Positions 6,127-14,175 of a DNA stretch of 14,231 bases are shown here, piece by piece (position 1 is the stretch's first letter; each line of letters begins with the position of its first letter). Source of the DNA: Granulosicoccus sp964352535. GTDB taxonomy: Bacteria > Pseudomonadota > Gammaproteobacteria > Granulosicoccales > Granulosicoccaceae. The notes under the pieces were generated by a model. The model saw only the letters and a program-made list of their open reading frames with translations. It did not search any database and was not told the DNA's origin. Where the stretch lies: the NCBI GenBank assembly GCA_964352535.1, contig CAYGSW010000158.1, positions 1 through 14,231 on the forward strand. The letters are read 5' to 3'. The position numbers were made by a program, and so were the translations under genes.

Positions 6127-8925
6127 TCACATCGCTGATATACGCACTTTTTGAGTCTTCATCTCATCGAGCGCAGACAATGCGTCATCCAGTTTGCGTT
6201 GCTCACCTTTAACAACGGCTTCAGGTGCTTTGTCGGTAAATCCCTTGTTTGACAACTTACCCTGTAATCGGCTGACTTCTGCTGTCAATTTCTCTATCTG
6301 TTTTGATAAGCGTTCCATCTCTGCATCTTTGTCGATAAGCCCGGCCATCGGAATAAGCAGCTTGAGCTGATCAACAAGTGCAACCGCCGCCTCCGGCTCC
6401 GGCTCTCCCTGTGCAATGACGTCGACGCTTTCAAGTTTTGCCAAAAAAACCAACAGGCTGTGATGCGCCCGGAGTTTGTCAAGATCTGCTGCGCTGGCTT
6501 GCGAGAACGCAAGCGGAAGTTTTTTACCCGGGTTGATGGTCATTTCCGAGCGAATACGACGCACGCCCATAACAACTTGCTTGACCCATTCAATTTCGGC
6601 CAGGGCAGACTCATCCACCTTTTCAGACTGACTGATTGGGTAGGGTTGCAAGGAGATGCTGGGTCCGGATTTGCCGGCTCGAGGCGCTACCTGATGCCAC
6701 AGCTCCTCGGTAATGAACGGCATGAACGGGTGAGCCAGTCTGAGTATCGCTTCTAAGACCCTGACCAGTGTGATGCGCGTGGCCTGTTTCTGATCATTAG
6801 TGGCGTCACCGTTCAGGATTGGCTTGGCAAGTTCAAGATACCAGTCGCAATACTCATTCCAGATGAACTCATACAGTGCCGTTGAAGCAAGATCGAAACG
6901 GTAGGCAGCGATGTGCCCAGCAACATCGGCTTCGGTTTTCTGTAACTGGCTTATGATCCATCGATCAATAACGTTGAATTCGGCTGGTAGCTTTGCGGGG
7001 TCCATGCCGTCAGTATTCATCAGCACATAGCGGGTTGCATTGAACAGTTTGTTGCAGAAGTTCCGGTAACCCTCAACGCGCTTGAGATCAAATCGAATGT
7101 CCCGGCCGTTGGAAGCCAGAGATGCAAACGAAAATCGTAAGGCATCAGTGCCGAATGCCGATATGCCGTCGGGAAACTCTTTGCGGGTCTGTGCTTCGAT
7201 AGCTTTTGCCTTATGGTCCTGCATAAGGTTGGTGGTGCGCTTGGCGACCAGTGCTTCCAGCTCGATACCGTCGATGATATCCAGCGGATCAAGAACGTTG
7301 CCCTTGGACTTGGACATCTTCTGACCATTGGCATCGCGTACCAGGCCGTGCATGTAGACATCCTTGAAGGGTACTTCGCCATCGCGGAAGTAGGTGCCGA
7401 ACATTACCATCCTCGCCACCCAGAAAAAGATGATATCGAATCCTGTGACAAGCACTGAGCCAGGGTAGAAGCTCTTTAGCTCGTCAGTCTCTTCTGGCCA
7501 CCCCAGTGTGCTGAATGGCCAGAGTGCGGATGAAAACCAGGTGTCGAGTACATCCTCATCCTGTCGCAGGCTGACAGTCTCGTCCAGAGAGTACTTGACC
7601 CGGACGTTTGCCTCGTCTTTGGCCACATAGATGTTGCCGTCGTTGTCATACCAGGCAGGGATGCGGTGTCCCCACCAGATCTGCCGGCTAATACACCAGT
7701 CCTGAATATTTTCCAGCCATTGGTTATAGATGCGTGTCCAGTTGCCCGGAACGAACCGGATCCGGCCATCGGCAACCACATCGAGCGATGGCTGCGTGAT
7801 GGCAGTATGGCCACCGGGTCGGCCGTCATCCTGCACCTTGCGTGTAAGATCAACATACCACTGGTCTGTGAGGTAGGGCTCGACAACAGCGCCTGAGCGA
7901 TCCCCGCGCGGTACCATGAGTTTGTGCGGTTTGGTCTCTACCAGTAGCTGTGCGGCGTCCATGTCGGCTACCACGCGTTTGCGGGCTTCATACCGATCGA
8001 GCCCGCGATAGGCTTGGGGAACGGTATCGTTCATGGCTGCGTCATCGGTCATGATATTGATGACAGGTAGATTATGGCGAAGACCAATAGCGTGATCATT
8101 GAAGTCGTGTGCAGGCGTGATCTTTACACAACCTGAACCAAACTCCGGGTCTACGTAGTCATCGGCAATGATGGGTATCTCGCGGCCCACCAGCGGAAGC
8201 GTTATCGTTTTGCCAATGAGGCTGGTGAAACGTTCGTCCGACGGATGTACGGCAACAGCCGTATCACCTAATAGTGTTTCGGGGCGGGTTGTTGCAATGA
8301 CCACTGAGCCCGAACCGTCAGTCAACGGATATCGGAAGTGCCAGAGTTTACCGTCTTCCTCTTCACTGAGTACCTCCAGATCGGACAAGCCGGTTTTCAG
8401 CACCGGATCCCAGTTAACCAGACGCTTGCCCCGATAGATAAGACCATCTTCGTGGAGCGTGATAAAGACATCACGTACCGCATCGGACATGCCATCGTCC
8501 ATCGTGAAGCGTTCGCGAGACCAGTCTGGAGAAGCCCCAAGGCGTCTGAGTTGGCGCGTGATCGTGCCACCAGACTCCTCTTTCCACTGCCAGACGCGCT
8601 CTAGAAACTGCTCACGTCCCATATCGTGACGCGTTTTGCCTTCTTTGTTAATTTGCCGTTCGACAAGCATTTGTGTGGCAATGCCTGCATGGTCGGTGCC
8701 TGGCTGCCACAGGGTCTTGTCACCCAGCATGCGGTGATAGCGGATCAGGGCGTCCATGATGGTTTCCTGAAAGGCATGACCCATGTGCAACGTTCCCGTC
8801 ACATTAGGTGGTGGGATCATTATGCAGTACGGGTCTCCATCACCAGTAGGCTTGAAGTAACCGTTGTCTTCCCAGGTCTGGTACCAACGCTGTTCGATCG
8901 CTTGAGGGTCGTATGTCTTATCCAT
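6127..8925 (-). CDS. valS: Valyl-tRNA synthetase
   Basis: A 932-residue class I aminoacyl-tRNA synthetase, close to the E. coli length of 951. It attaches valine to tRNA-Val in the cytoplasm. The HIGH motif is HMGH (47-50) within PPPNVTGTLHMGHAF, and KMSKS is intact at 536-540. The roughly 490 residues between them hold the CP1 editing domain, with the ValS-typical TTRPETLLGDTAVAVHP and ITPAHDFNDH. The WWGHRIPAWY and DVLDTWFSSALWPFSTLGWP blocks are also present. The anticodon-binding domain follows, and the C-terminus ends in a coiled-coil arm (LIDKDAEMERLSKQIEKLTAEVSRLQGKL region), which contacts the tRNA. The start gives the usual MDKTYDPQAIE N-terminus; no ribosome site is clear before it. 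It lies downstream of pepA and holC, but separated from holC by an unusual 249-base gap, so it may have its own promoter. Confidence 0.98.
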   Translation of the reverse strand: MDKTYDPQAIEQRWYQTWEDNGYFKPTGDGDPYCIMIPPPNVTGTLHMGHAFQETIMDALIRYHRMLGDKTLWQPGTDHAGIATQMLVERQINKEGKTRHDMGREQFLERVWQWKEESGGTITRQLRRLGASPDWSRERFTMDDGMSDAVRDVFITLHEDGLIYRGKRLVNWDPVLKTGLSDLEVLSEEEDGKLWHFRYPLTDGSGSVVIATTRPETLLGDTAVAVHPSDERFTSLIGKTITLPLVGREIPIIADDYVDPEFGSGCVKITPAHDFNDHAIGLRHNLPVINIMTDDAAMNDTVPQAYRGLDRYEARKRVVADMDAAQLLVETKPHKLMVPRGDRSGAVVEPYLTDQWYVDLTRKVQDDGRPGGHTAITQPSLDVVADGRIRFVPGNWTRIYNQWLENIQDWCISRQIWWGHRIPAWYDNDGNIYVAKDEANVRVKYSLDETVSLRQDEDVLDTWFSSALWPFSTLGWPEETDELKSFYPGSVLVTGFDIIFFWVARMVMFGTYFRDGEVPFKDVYMHGLVRDANGQKMSKSKGNVLDPLDIIDGIELEALVAKRTTNLMQDHKAKAIEAQTRKEFPDGISAFGTDALRFSFASLASNGRDIRFDLKRVEGYRNFCNKLFNATRYVLMNTDGMDPAKLPAEFNVIDRWIISQLQKTEADVAGHIAAYRFDLASTALYEFIWNEYCDWYLELAKPILNGDATNDQKQATRITLVRVLEAILRLAHPFMPFITEELWHQVAPRAGKSGPSISLQPYPISQSEKVDESALAEIEWVKQVVMGVRRIRSEMTINPGKKLPLAFSQASAADLDKLRAHHSLLVFLAKLESVDVIAQGEPEPEAAVALVDQLKLLIPMAGLIDKDAEMERLSKQIEKLTAEVSRLQGKLSNKGFTDKAPEAVVKGEQRKLDDALSALDEMKTQKVRISAM

Positions 8926-9174
8926 GCGCGTAGTGTACTTCAGCAGGGCGGCCCGAGCACGTCCAATACCGCAGCTGTCAGATCCTTTGCCAAGTTGACT
9001 TGAGTGCGATCGTGAGTTGTCAGCGAGACAGGCCAGACGACGTTACATGAATGCTCAACTCTGGCAAGTTTACCTTGCATGAAATTCATAAAGCGGGCTT
9101 GCCGACGGCTCGCCAACACGCTTGCCGAGCGTCAGTCATGTCTGGCCAGGGGCAGGGTAGTTCGTTGTAGCGTT
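8926..9174. repeat. holC-valS spacer with an imperfect foldback
   Basis: No gene is supported in these 249 bases. The segment 9031-9147 is roughly symmetrical about 9084-9089. GGCCAGAC (9031-9038) pairs with GTCTGGCC (9140-9147), GGCAAG (9063-9068) with CTTGCC (9098-9103), and the centre is a perfect palindrome ATGAA-A-TTCAT (9079-9089). GCTTGCCGA also occurs twice as a direct repeat (9097-9105 and 9120-9128). No T-run follows any stem on the transcribed minus strand, so it is not an intrinsic terminator. No convincing promoter for valS was found. It may be a decayed mobile element or an mRNA structure. Confidence 0.45.
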
Positions 9175-9609
9175 CTATAGATTGTGATGCTGCAAAGGGT
9201 AGCCGCGTTGCTGGTAAAAACGATATCGATTGCGTCCCTGCTCCTGAACATCGGGGTGCTTGTTGACTATCTCGAGAGTTCGTTCAAATCGGCTGAAAAA
9301 AGCGGGCACCTGACTATCAAGATTTACCAGTAGATTTCGGTCATTGCCCGGAGGTGCTGTGGATAGAAGTACAGGGTCATCGTCCTGACTGCCGAGTATG
9401 TGTGTTTCAGGTAACAATCTGTGAGCAATAAAGCTCATTGGGCGAAAATCCCACAAACGCTCATCAAGCTCTTGAAGAAGATGAGCTTCACTGCTGTAGA
9501 TAAAGACTTTTTTCCCCTGGCCGCACGCTTTCTCTGCAAGCTTGCACACCAATTCAAGGCGAACTGCCTGACTGACGTCAGACAGTACATAGAAGTCAAC
9601 CCGCGTCAT
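9175..9609 (-). CDS. holC: DNA polymerase III chi subunit
   Basis: A 144-residue protein, close to the 147 residues of E. coli HolC. The chi subunit sits in the clamp-loader complex and binds single-stranded DNA-binding protein, helping hand the primer from primase to polymerase III. Family features are the TRVDFYVLSD start, the GKKVFIYSSEAHLLQELDERLWDFRPMSFIAH block with the invariant LDE-LW core, NLLVNLDSQVPAFFSRFERTLEIV, and the C-terminal RNRYRFYQQRGYPLQHH. Its ATG overlaps the pepA stop as ATGA, a classic coupling arrangement. The gene order pepA-holC-valS matches many gammaproteobacteria and supports the call. Confidence 0.93.
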   Translation of the reverse strand: MTRVDFYVLSDVSQAVRLELVCKLAEKACGQGKKVFIYSSEAHLLQELDERLWDFRPMSFIAHRLLPETHILGSQDDDPVLLSTAPPGNDRNLLVNLDSQVPAFFSRFERTLEIVNKHPDVQEQGRNRYRFYQQRGYPLQHHNL

Positions 9610-11102
9610 GGCTTGACCTGTTGCTCAATGTACTTGAGCAGCAGCGGCACAGGACGGCCGGTTGCGCCTTTGTCTTTTCCACTGTTCCACGCGATACCGG
9701 CAATATCCAGATGTGCCCAGTTGATATCTTCAGCAAACCGTGACAAAAAGCATGCGGCAGTTATAGCGCCAGCAGGACGGCCACCGATGTTCGCCATATC
9801 GGCAAAATTGGAATCCAGCTGCGCCTGATATTCGCTGCCCATTGGCATGGGCCATGTCTTGTCACCAGTAACGTCTCCAGCATACCTCAATGCATCAATC
9901 GTCTCCTGATGGTTGCCGAAGACAGCACTTGTATGATGTCCCAGTGCGACAACACAGGCACCTGTCAGCGTAGCGATGTCAATCACTGATGACGGTTTGT
10001 ACCGGTGTGCGAACGTTAATGCATCGCACAGGACCAGCCTGCCTTCGGCATCTGTATTGAGAATTTCTATGGTTTTGCCAGACATTGAACTAACGACATC
10101 GCCGGGTCTACTGGCTCGGCCGTCGGGCATGTTTTCAGCCGCGGCTACCAGGCCAATAACGTTGATATCCGGTTGCAGTGTGCCGATTGCGTGCATCACG
10201 CCAAAGACACTGGCGGCCCCGCACATATCGTATTTCATTTCGTCCATGCCTTCGGAGCCCTTGATGGATATACCACCCGTATCGAAGGTTACGCCTTTGC
10301 CCACAAGCACCACGGGAGAGCCGGCGCGTTTTTTACCCTGATAATTCATGACGATGAGTTTGCCGGGTTGTTCGCTGCCTGCCGAGACACTCAGAAATGC
10401 ACCCATCCCCAGTTCTTGCATCGCGCCCTCATCCATTGTTTCACTCGTGACATTGTCGTAAGTTCCTGCCATCAGCTCAGCTTGCTCAGCCAGATAGGTC
10501 GGTGTGCAGATATTGGGCGCAAGATTACCCAGATCGCGTGCGGCGGCCATCCCTTGCGCGCATGCAAGGCCGTGCATTGCAGCCTGTTGAACCGCCTTGT
10601 TGTTCGCGCGATCGCAGCTGAGCGATAACTGTTCAAGTGTAGACACGGGTATCGGCTGCGACGAGGGGTGCAGACTGAAGCGATAACGGGCATCACTGAC
10701 TTCACGCGCCAGATGCTCAGCCATGCCGGGCCTGTCCAGATCATTGATCGTGACACTTGTCAGGCAATCGCTGGCAACTGATGTACTGGGTGTGCTGTTA
10801 AGAAGCGTTGCGGCAGTTTTTGCTGCTTTGCGAAAGGCTTGAGCACCAGCTGTTGCGCGTTCACCCAGACCTGCGAGCAGAACGCGTTTAAAGGGGCCAT
10901 TTTTCGTGTCGTGCAATAGCTGGGTATCGCCGGGCTTGCCAGTGAAATCACCGGACGCGTACAACGCTTTGATCAGACCATCGTTGTCTGCATCGAATTT
11001 ACGGGCTTGTCCTTTGAGCTTGCCATCGGTAAACAAAAATATCAGTAAGCAGCCATTGTCTGATGACTTGGGCAGGCTATTGGCTATAGTCAACTTCATC
11101 AT
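9606..11102 (-). CDS. pepA: Cytosol (leucyl) aminopeptidase A, M17 family
   Basis: A 498-residue M17 metallo-aminopeptidase (E. coli 503) that removes N-terminal residues from peptides using two metal ions, as a cytoplasmic hexamer. Numbered from the chosen ATG, the metal and catalytic residues are Lys269 and Asp274 in VGKGVTFDTGG, Lys281, Asp292 in MKYDMCGA, and Asp351, Glu353 and Arg355 in NTDAEGRL. All are present, each shifted by one from E. coli. The chosen start is the first of two adjacent ATGs. A longer frame would begin with TTG at 11138, adding 12 polar residues unlike the family, so it is less likely. E. coli PepA also binds DNA in carAB control and Xer recombination; whether this one does cannot be told. 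It is first in the pepA-holC-valS operon and divergent from lptF. Confidence 0.96.
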   Translation of the reverse strand: MMKLTIANSLPKSSDNGCLLIFLFTDGKLKGQARKFDADNDGLIKALYASGDFTGKPGDTQLLHDTKNGPFKRVLLAGLGERATAGAQAFRKAAKTAATLLNSTPSTSVASDCLTSVTINDLDRPGMAEHLAREVSDARYRFSLHPSSQPIPVSTLEQLSLSCDRANNKAVQQAAMHGLACAQGMAAARDLGNLAPNICTPTYLAEQAELMAGTYDNVTSETMDEGAMQELGMGAFLSVSAGSEQPGKLIVMNYQGKKRAGSPVVLVGKGVTFDTGGISIKGSEGMDEMKYDMCGAASVFGVMHAIGTLQPDINVIGLVAAAENMPDGRASRPGDVVSSMSGKTIEILNTDAEGRLVLCDALTFAHRYKPSSVIDIATLTGACVVALGHHTSAVFGNHQETIDALRYAGDVTGDKTWPMPMGSEYQAQLDSNFADMANIGGRPAGAITAACFLSRFAEDINWAHLDIAGIAWNSGKDKGATGRPVPLLLKYIEQQVKP

Positions 11103-11216
11103 GTAATTGTGGTGCCTCGTGTTTTGTGTGTTGGGCAACAGTGTACTGCCTCACCAAGCGCGTTACTATGGGTTGAACCCAGCCTGAAGCTCTCGACAAC
11201 CTAAGCTTTTTGACCT
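11103..11216. promoter_or_regulatory. Divergent promoter region pepA / lptF with a 13-bp palindrome
   Basis: The 114 bases between the divergent starts must drive both operons. A perfect 13-base inverted repeat, TGGGTT-G-AACCCA (11169-11181), sits near the middle and is a candidate operator or hairpin. TACTAT (11164-11169) resembles a -10 box for lptF, but no matching -35 is seen at 16-18 bases. Neither gene has a strong ribosome site. Confidence 0.4.
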
Positions 11217-12305
11217 GTGCGCATACTTGATAGATACCTGATGAAAGAAATGCTGCTGACATGGCTTGCCGTGCTGGTCGTATTGCTGGTCATCATGGTG
11301 GGCAATGTACTGGGGCGCAGTTTGTCTCAAGTGAGTGATGGCGTCATACAGCCGGATATGCTGCTCATTCTAGTGGGCGTCAAATCCATCAATCTGCTGG
11401 TTACGCTCATACCACTGGGCTTGTACCTGGGGATCATGCTCGCGCACGGGCGCTTTTATCGTGACAACGAAATATCGGTCATGCATGCCTGTGGGGTGGG
11501 TTGGCTGGATCTGATGCGCCCGACGGCTATCATCGGACTACTGGGTGTACTGGCTATCACTGCATTGACGATCTTTGCCTCACCCTGGGCAGCCAGATAT
11601 GAGCAGAGTATTAAACAGTCAATGCGCGAGCAGTCTGCCTTGAGTCTGGTTACACCGGGAAAGTTTGTCGAATCCAGCGATGGGCGGACCGTATTTTTTG
11701 CGCGTCAGAGCAATCCTGATCGCACGCAATTCAACGATGTGTTCATGTACCGGCAAAACTCCAATTCCGAGCCTGCAGTTGATACAGCACGGATTGCCTC
11801 ATATCAGAAGGATCCTGACACGGGGGACGAATACCTGATTTTCACCGATGGCCAGACGAGTGTTGGCGCACCAGGGCAGCCGGGATACACCATTACAGAC
11901 TTCAAGCGTCAGGGCATTCTCAGACCTCGAGAAGAACCCGCTGAGCCCAGGTTGATCCGTAAAGGCAAGACCCTGTCACAGCTGATCGGTACCGAGAATC
12001 TGGAAGACAAAGCTGAGTTGCAATGGCGAATTTCTATTCCGCTAGCTGCATTGTTACTGGCGCTGCTGGCTGTTCCCTTGAGTTACACCTCTCCCAGAGA
12101 AGGCAGGTTTGGCAAGGTGGCCATTGCCATACTTATCTATATACCGTACGCCAATTTGCTGGTGCTGATGCGCAAATGGATAGCCGCCGGTACCGTGCCA
12201 GCATGGGTTGGACTATGGCCTATTCATCTTGCAGTGATCTGTCTGATCGTTGTTTTGCTAGCCAGACGTGTGGGCTGGCGCTGGCTTCTGAGGCGTGCTA
12301 ACTGA
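11217..12305 (+). CDS. lptF: LPS export permease LptF
   Basis: A 362-residue inner-membrane protein of the LptB2FG ABC transporter, which extracts lipopolysaccharide from the inner membrane and pushes it along the Lpt bridge. Three helices come first (about 12-33, 48-77, 102-122), then a periplasmic beta-jellyroll-type domain (about 125-268), then three more helices (about 272-290, 300-318, 331-350). The YRDNEISVMHACG block (81-93) is the cytoplasmic coupling-helix region that contacts LptB. The start is GTG: an in-frame TGA lies two codons upstream, and starting at the later ATG (codon 9) would remove the conserved ILDRYL segment, which aligns with E. coli IIIRYLVRE. No clear ribosome site precedes it. 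It overlaps lptG by one base. Confidence 0.96.
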   Translation: MRILDRYLMKEMLLTWLAVLVVLLVIMVGNVLGRSLSQVSDGVIQPDMLLILVGVKSINLLVTLIPLGLYLGIMLAHGRFYRDNEISVMHACGVGWLDLMRPTAIIGLLGVLAITALTIFASPWAARYEQSIKQSMREQSALSLVTPGKFVESSDGRTVFFARQSNPDRTQFNDVFMYRQNSNSEPAVDTARIASYQKDPDTGDEYLIFTDGQTSVGAPGQPGYTITDFKRQGILRPREEPAEPRLIRKGKTLSQLIGTENLEDKAELQWRISIPLAALLLALLAVPLSYTSPREGRFGKVAIAILIYIPYANLLVLMRKWIAAGTVPAWVGLWPIHLAVICLIVVLLARRVGWRWLLRRAN

Positions 12306-13429
12306 TGTTTGGAACATTGGATCGATACATCGGACGCTCCATTCTACTGACCAGTTTGCTGGTGCTGCTCACTCTTGTATCACTTGCCAGTATCTTTGCC
12401 TTCATCAGTGAGCTGGATGACGTCGGCAAGGGCAGCTACACGGTTGGTCGCGCTGCACAATACATTTTCCTGACGATTCCAGGCAAGGCTTATCTGCTAT
12501 TCGCACCGGCTGTGTTGCTTGGCAGTCTATTAGGTCTGGGTGCGCTTGCTTCCAATAGCGAGCTGACGGTTATGCGAGCGGCGGGAATCTCTGGTGCGAG
12601 AATCATCCGTGCAGTACTGATCACAGGCGTTGGCCTTATGTTGCTCATTGCGCTTGTGGGCGAGACAGTTATGCCTAAGGCTGAACAAATTGCTGAAGAA
12701 TTACGCCTCACAGCACTCGAACAACGACTTTCCGTGAAGGGGTCGAGAGGTCTATGGCTGAAATCTGCTGATCGGTACGTGAATATAGGCACGGTGATGC
12801 CCGATTTCACGTTGCTTGATGTCAGTGTGCACCAGTTCGAGAACAACCAGATTGTGCTTGCCTTACGCGCTGCTCGTGCTCGGCCACTAGGTGATGATTG
12901 GCAACTCCAAGACATCTCTGTGACTCGATTTTCTGAATCCATGACCTTTCATGAACAGATTGACAGCATTGTCTGGTCTGAATTTTTACGTCGATATTCT
13001 GTCGCAGATGCAGATGTTGGAGTCAAAAATACGAACACTGCCTTAGTGAGCTCGGATGTACTCAAAAGTATTTCCGTGTCTCCAGAGAGTCTGTCAGCCA
13101 TGGATTTGTACGAACAGGTGCGTTATCTCAATGACAACCAACTCGACAGTCGCAGGATAGAACTTGCGTTCTGGGTGAAGATTGCAAGTCCCTTGGCAAC
13201 GCTTGTCATGCTTATGTTGTCATTGCCTTTTGTGTTTTCCTCACAGCGCTCTGGTGGTGCTGGACAAAAGATATTCATCGGTATCATTCTTGGCATTCTC
13301 TACACCCTTTTAAACCGATTACTAACGCAACTTGGCCTGGCTAATGGCCTTGCACCTGCCTTAAGTGCCTTACTTCCCTTGTTCGCCTTTCTGGCTGTCG
13401 CACTTATCGGTATCAAGCGTACTGTCTGA
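12305..13429 (+). CDS. lptG: LPS export permease LptG
   Basis: A 374-residue partner of LptF in the LptB2FG transporter. It shares the LptF/G layout: helices at about 12-35, 62-82 and 99-120, a periplasmic domain (about 123-283), and helices at about 288-311, 322-342 and 351-371. LptG-typical features are LDRYIGRSILLTSL at the start, NSELTVMRAAGIS (84-96) for the coupling helix, GLWLKSADRYVNIG (149-162), and LMLSLPFVFSSQRSGGAGQKIFIGIILG (303-330). The TGATG overlap with lptF indicates translational coupling and equal amounts of the two subunits. lptB, lptC and lptA are not in the window, as is usual. It converges on the RDD-protein gene. Confidence 0.96.
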   Translation: MFGTLDRYIGRSILLTSLLVLLTLVSLASIFAFISELDDVGKGSYTVGRAAQYIFLTIPGKAYLLFAPAVLLGSLLGLGALASNSELTVMRAAGISGARIIRAVLITGVGLMLLIALVGETVMPKAEQIAEELRLTALEQRLSVKGSRGLWLKSADRYVNIGTVMPDFTLLDVSVHQFENNQIVLALRAARARPLGDDWQLQDISVTRFSESMTFHEQIDSIVWSEFLRRYSVADADVGVKNTNTALVSSDVLKSISVSPESLSAMDLYEQVRYLNDNQLDSRRIELAFWVKIASPLATLVMLMLSLPFVFSSQRSGGAGQKIFIGIILGILYTLLNRLLTQLGLANGLAPALSALLPLFAFLAVALIGIKRTV

Positions 13430-13515
13430 CTTGATTTCAGGTTAGTTAGCGGAGTGCCTGTCTGTCTTTAGTTAGTGTCGGTATATTCTCTAACTAATTG
13501 TAATATTTAACAATT
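13430..13515 (+). terminator. Possible weak terminator structures after lptG
   Basis: TTAGTTAG occurs twice (13442-13449 and 13468-13475) and its reverse complement CTAACTAA once (13490-13497), so either copy can pair with the third. A second AT-rich stem, AATTGT (13496-13501) with ACAATT (13510-13515), is followed by T's and could end + strand transcripts, although it lies within the 3' end of the converging RDD gene. Stems have almost no GC, so efficiency is doubtful. Confidence 0.3.
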
Positions 13516-13904
13516 TTTGTTCTGCTTAGTCTGTCGTGCAGAGCCAGCCCCGACGCGTTGCCGAACATGAACAGCATGGTGATTCCAAAGGTGGCTGTAC
13601 CAATTGCAAAGCGTTTTACGCTCTGATTGAACGTCACTTTTTCTGTGTCCATGCCTTCCAATCTGATTCGCCATGCACGCATACCCAAAGTCTGTCCCCC
13701 ATGTCGCCAGAACCAATCAAAGAAGACAAACGCAACCAGTAAAAGGATCAGTTTATAGCTCCAGTGCTGAATTGCTTCGCCATTATTTAAAGGCACAACA
13801 GCAGCTGTAATGACGAAGTAGATGGCAATGAGTAACAAACAATCATAAAGAAATGCGGCAAGTCGTCGAAGTAGATAATTGATGGCTGATGTACTGTTTT
13901 GCAT
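13494..13904 (-). CDS. RDD family membrane protein
   Basis: A 136-residue inner-membrane protein. RDD-family marks are the RRLAAFLYD stretch with Arg13/Arg14 and Asp21, the GGQTLGMRAWRIRL block (69-82), and the closing LHDRLSRTKIV (122-132) with its His-Asp pair. Hydrophobic helices lie at about 17-38, 50-66 and 99-116. RDD proteins are widespread small membrane proteins, some proposed to act as ion transporters; the role of this one is unknown. The ATG at 13904 lacks an obvious ribosome site. It stands alone on the minus strand and converges on lptG, so it is probably a single-gene unit with its promoter in 13905 onward. Confidence 0.88.
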   Translation of the reverse strand: MQNSTSAINYLLRRLAAFLYDCLLLIAIYFVITAAVVPLNNGEAIQHWSYKLILLLVAFVFFDWFWRHGGQTLGMRAWRIRLEGMDTEKVTFNQSVKRFAIGTATFGITMLFMFGNASGLALHDRLSRTKIVKYYN

Positions 13905-14175
13905 GGTTTGAATAATTAGCGCAATTAAGCTCTATACGTAGTGAAAAGTTATTCAGGCACGGCTTGTGCGATACGTGCATATATCGGGTTGTAGTACAAA
14001 ATGAAAACGTTTAGCTATAGTTGTGTTGTAAGTTTTTTAAGAGTTTTACAACTTGCAGTTGAATTTTTTTGTACTATGTAGGAAGTGTACTTGGTAAAAG
14101 GGAGTTGTATCAGCGTTCACTGTCGGAGCATCAACAGTGATTTTTCGTTCTTACCTTAGTTCTTTGTCGTTCAGT
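13905..14175. other. Structured non-coding region right of the RDD gene
   Basis: No gene is supported here. It is AT-rich and holds nested inverted repeats: a perfect 10-bp outer stem TAGTACAAAA (13992-14001) / TTTTGTACTA (14067-14076) and, inside it, a perfect 7-bp stem GTTGTAA (14025-14031) / TTACAAC (14046-14052). Left of these, GCACG (13957-13961) can pair with CGTGC (13974-13978). TATAGT at 14016-14021 resembles a -10 box on the + strand without a good -35. A terminator-like hairpin follows at 14117. The region could hold the RDD promoter and a small + strand RNA or leader. Confidence 0.4.
14117..14145 (+). terminator. Intrinsic-terminator-like hairpin
   Basis: A perfect 7-bp stem, TCACTGT (14117-14123) and ACAGTGA (14134-14140), encloses a 10-base loop and is followed at once by TTTTT (14141-14145). 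The T-run is on the + strand, so it would stop rightward transcripts. There is no + strand gene between lptG and this point, which suggests either a small RNA or an attenuator in a leader. The stem has only three GC pairs, so it may be weak. Confidence 0.5.

Noticed and set aside
11103..11138. TTG start that would add 12 residues to PepA
   Set aside because: The extra residues are polar and unlike the family N-terminus. Starting at the ATG at 11102 makes all catalytic positions agree with E. coli within one residue.
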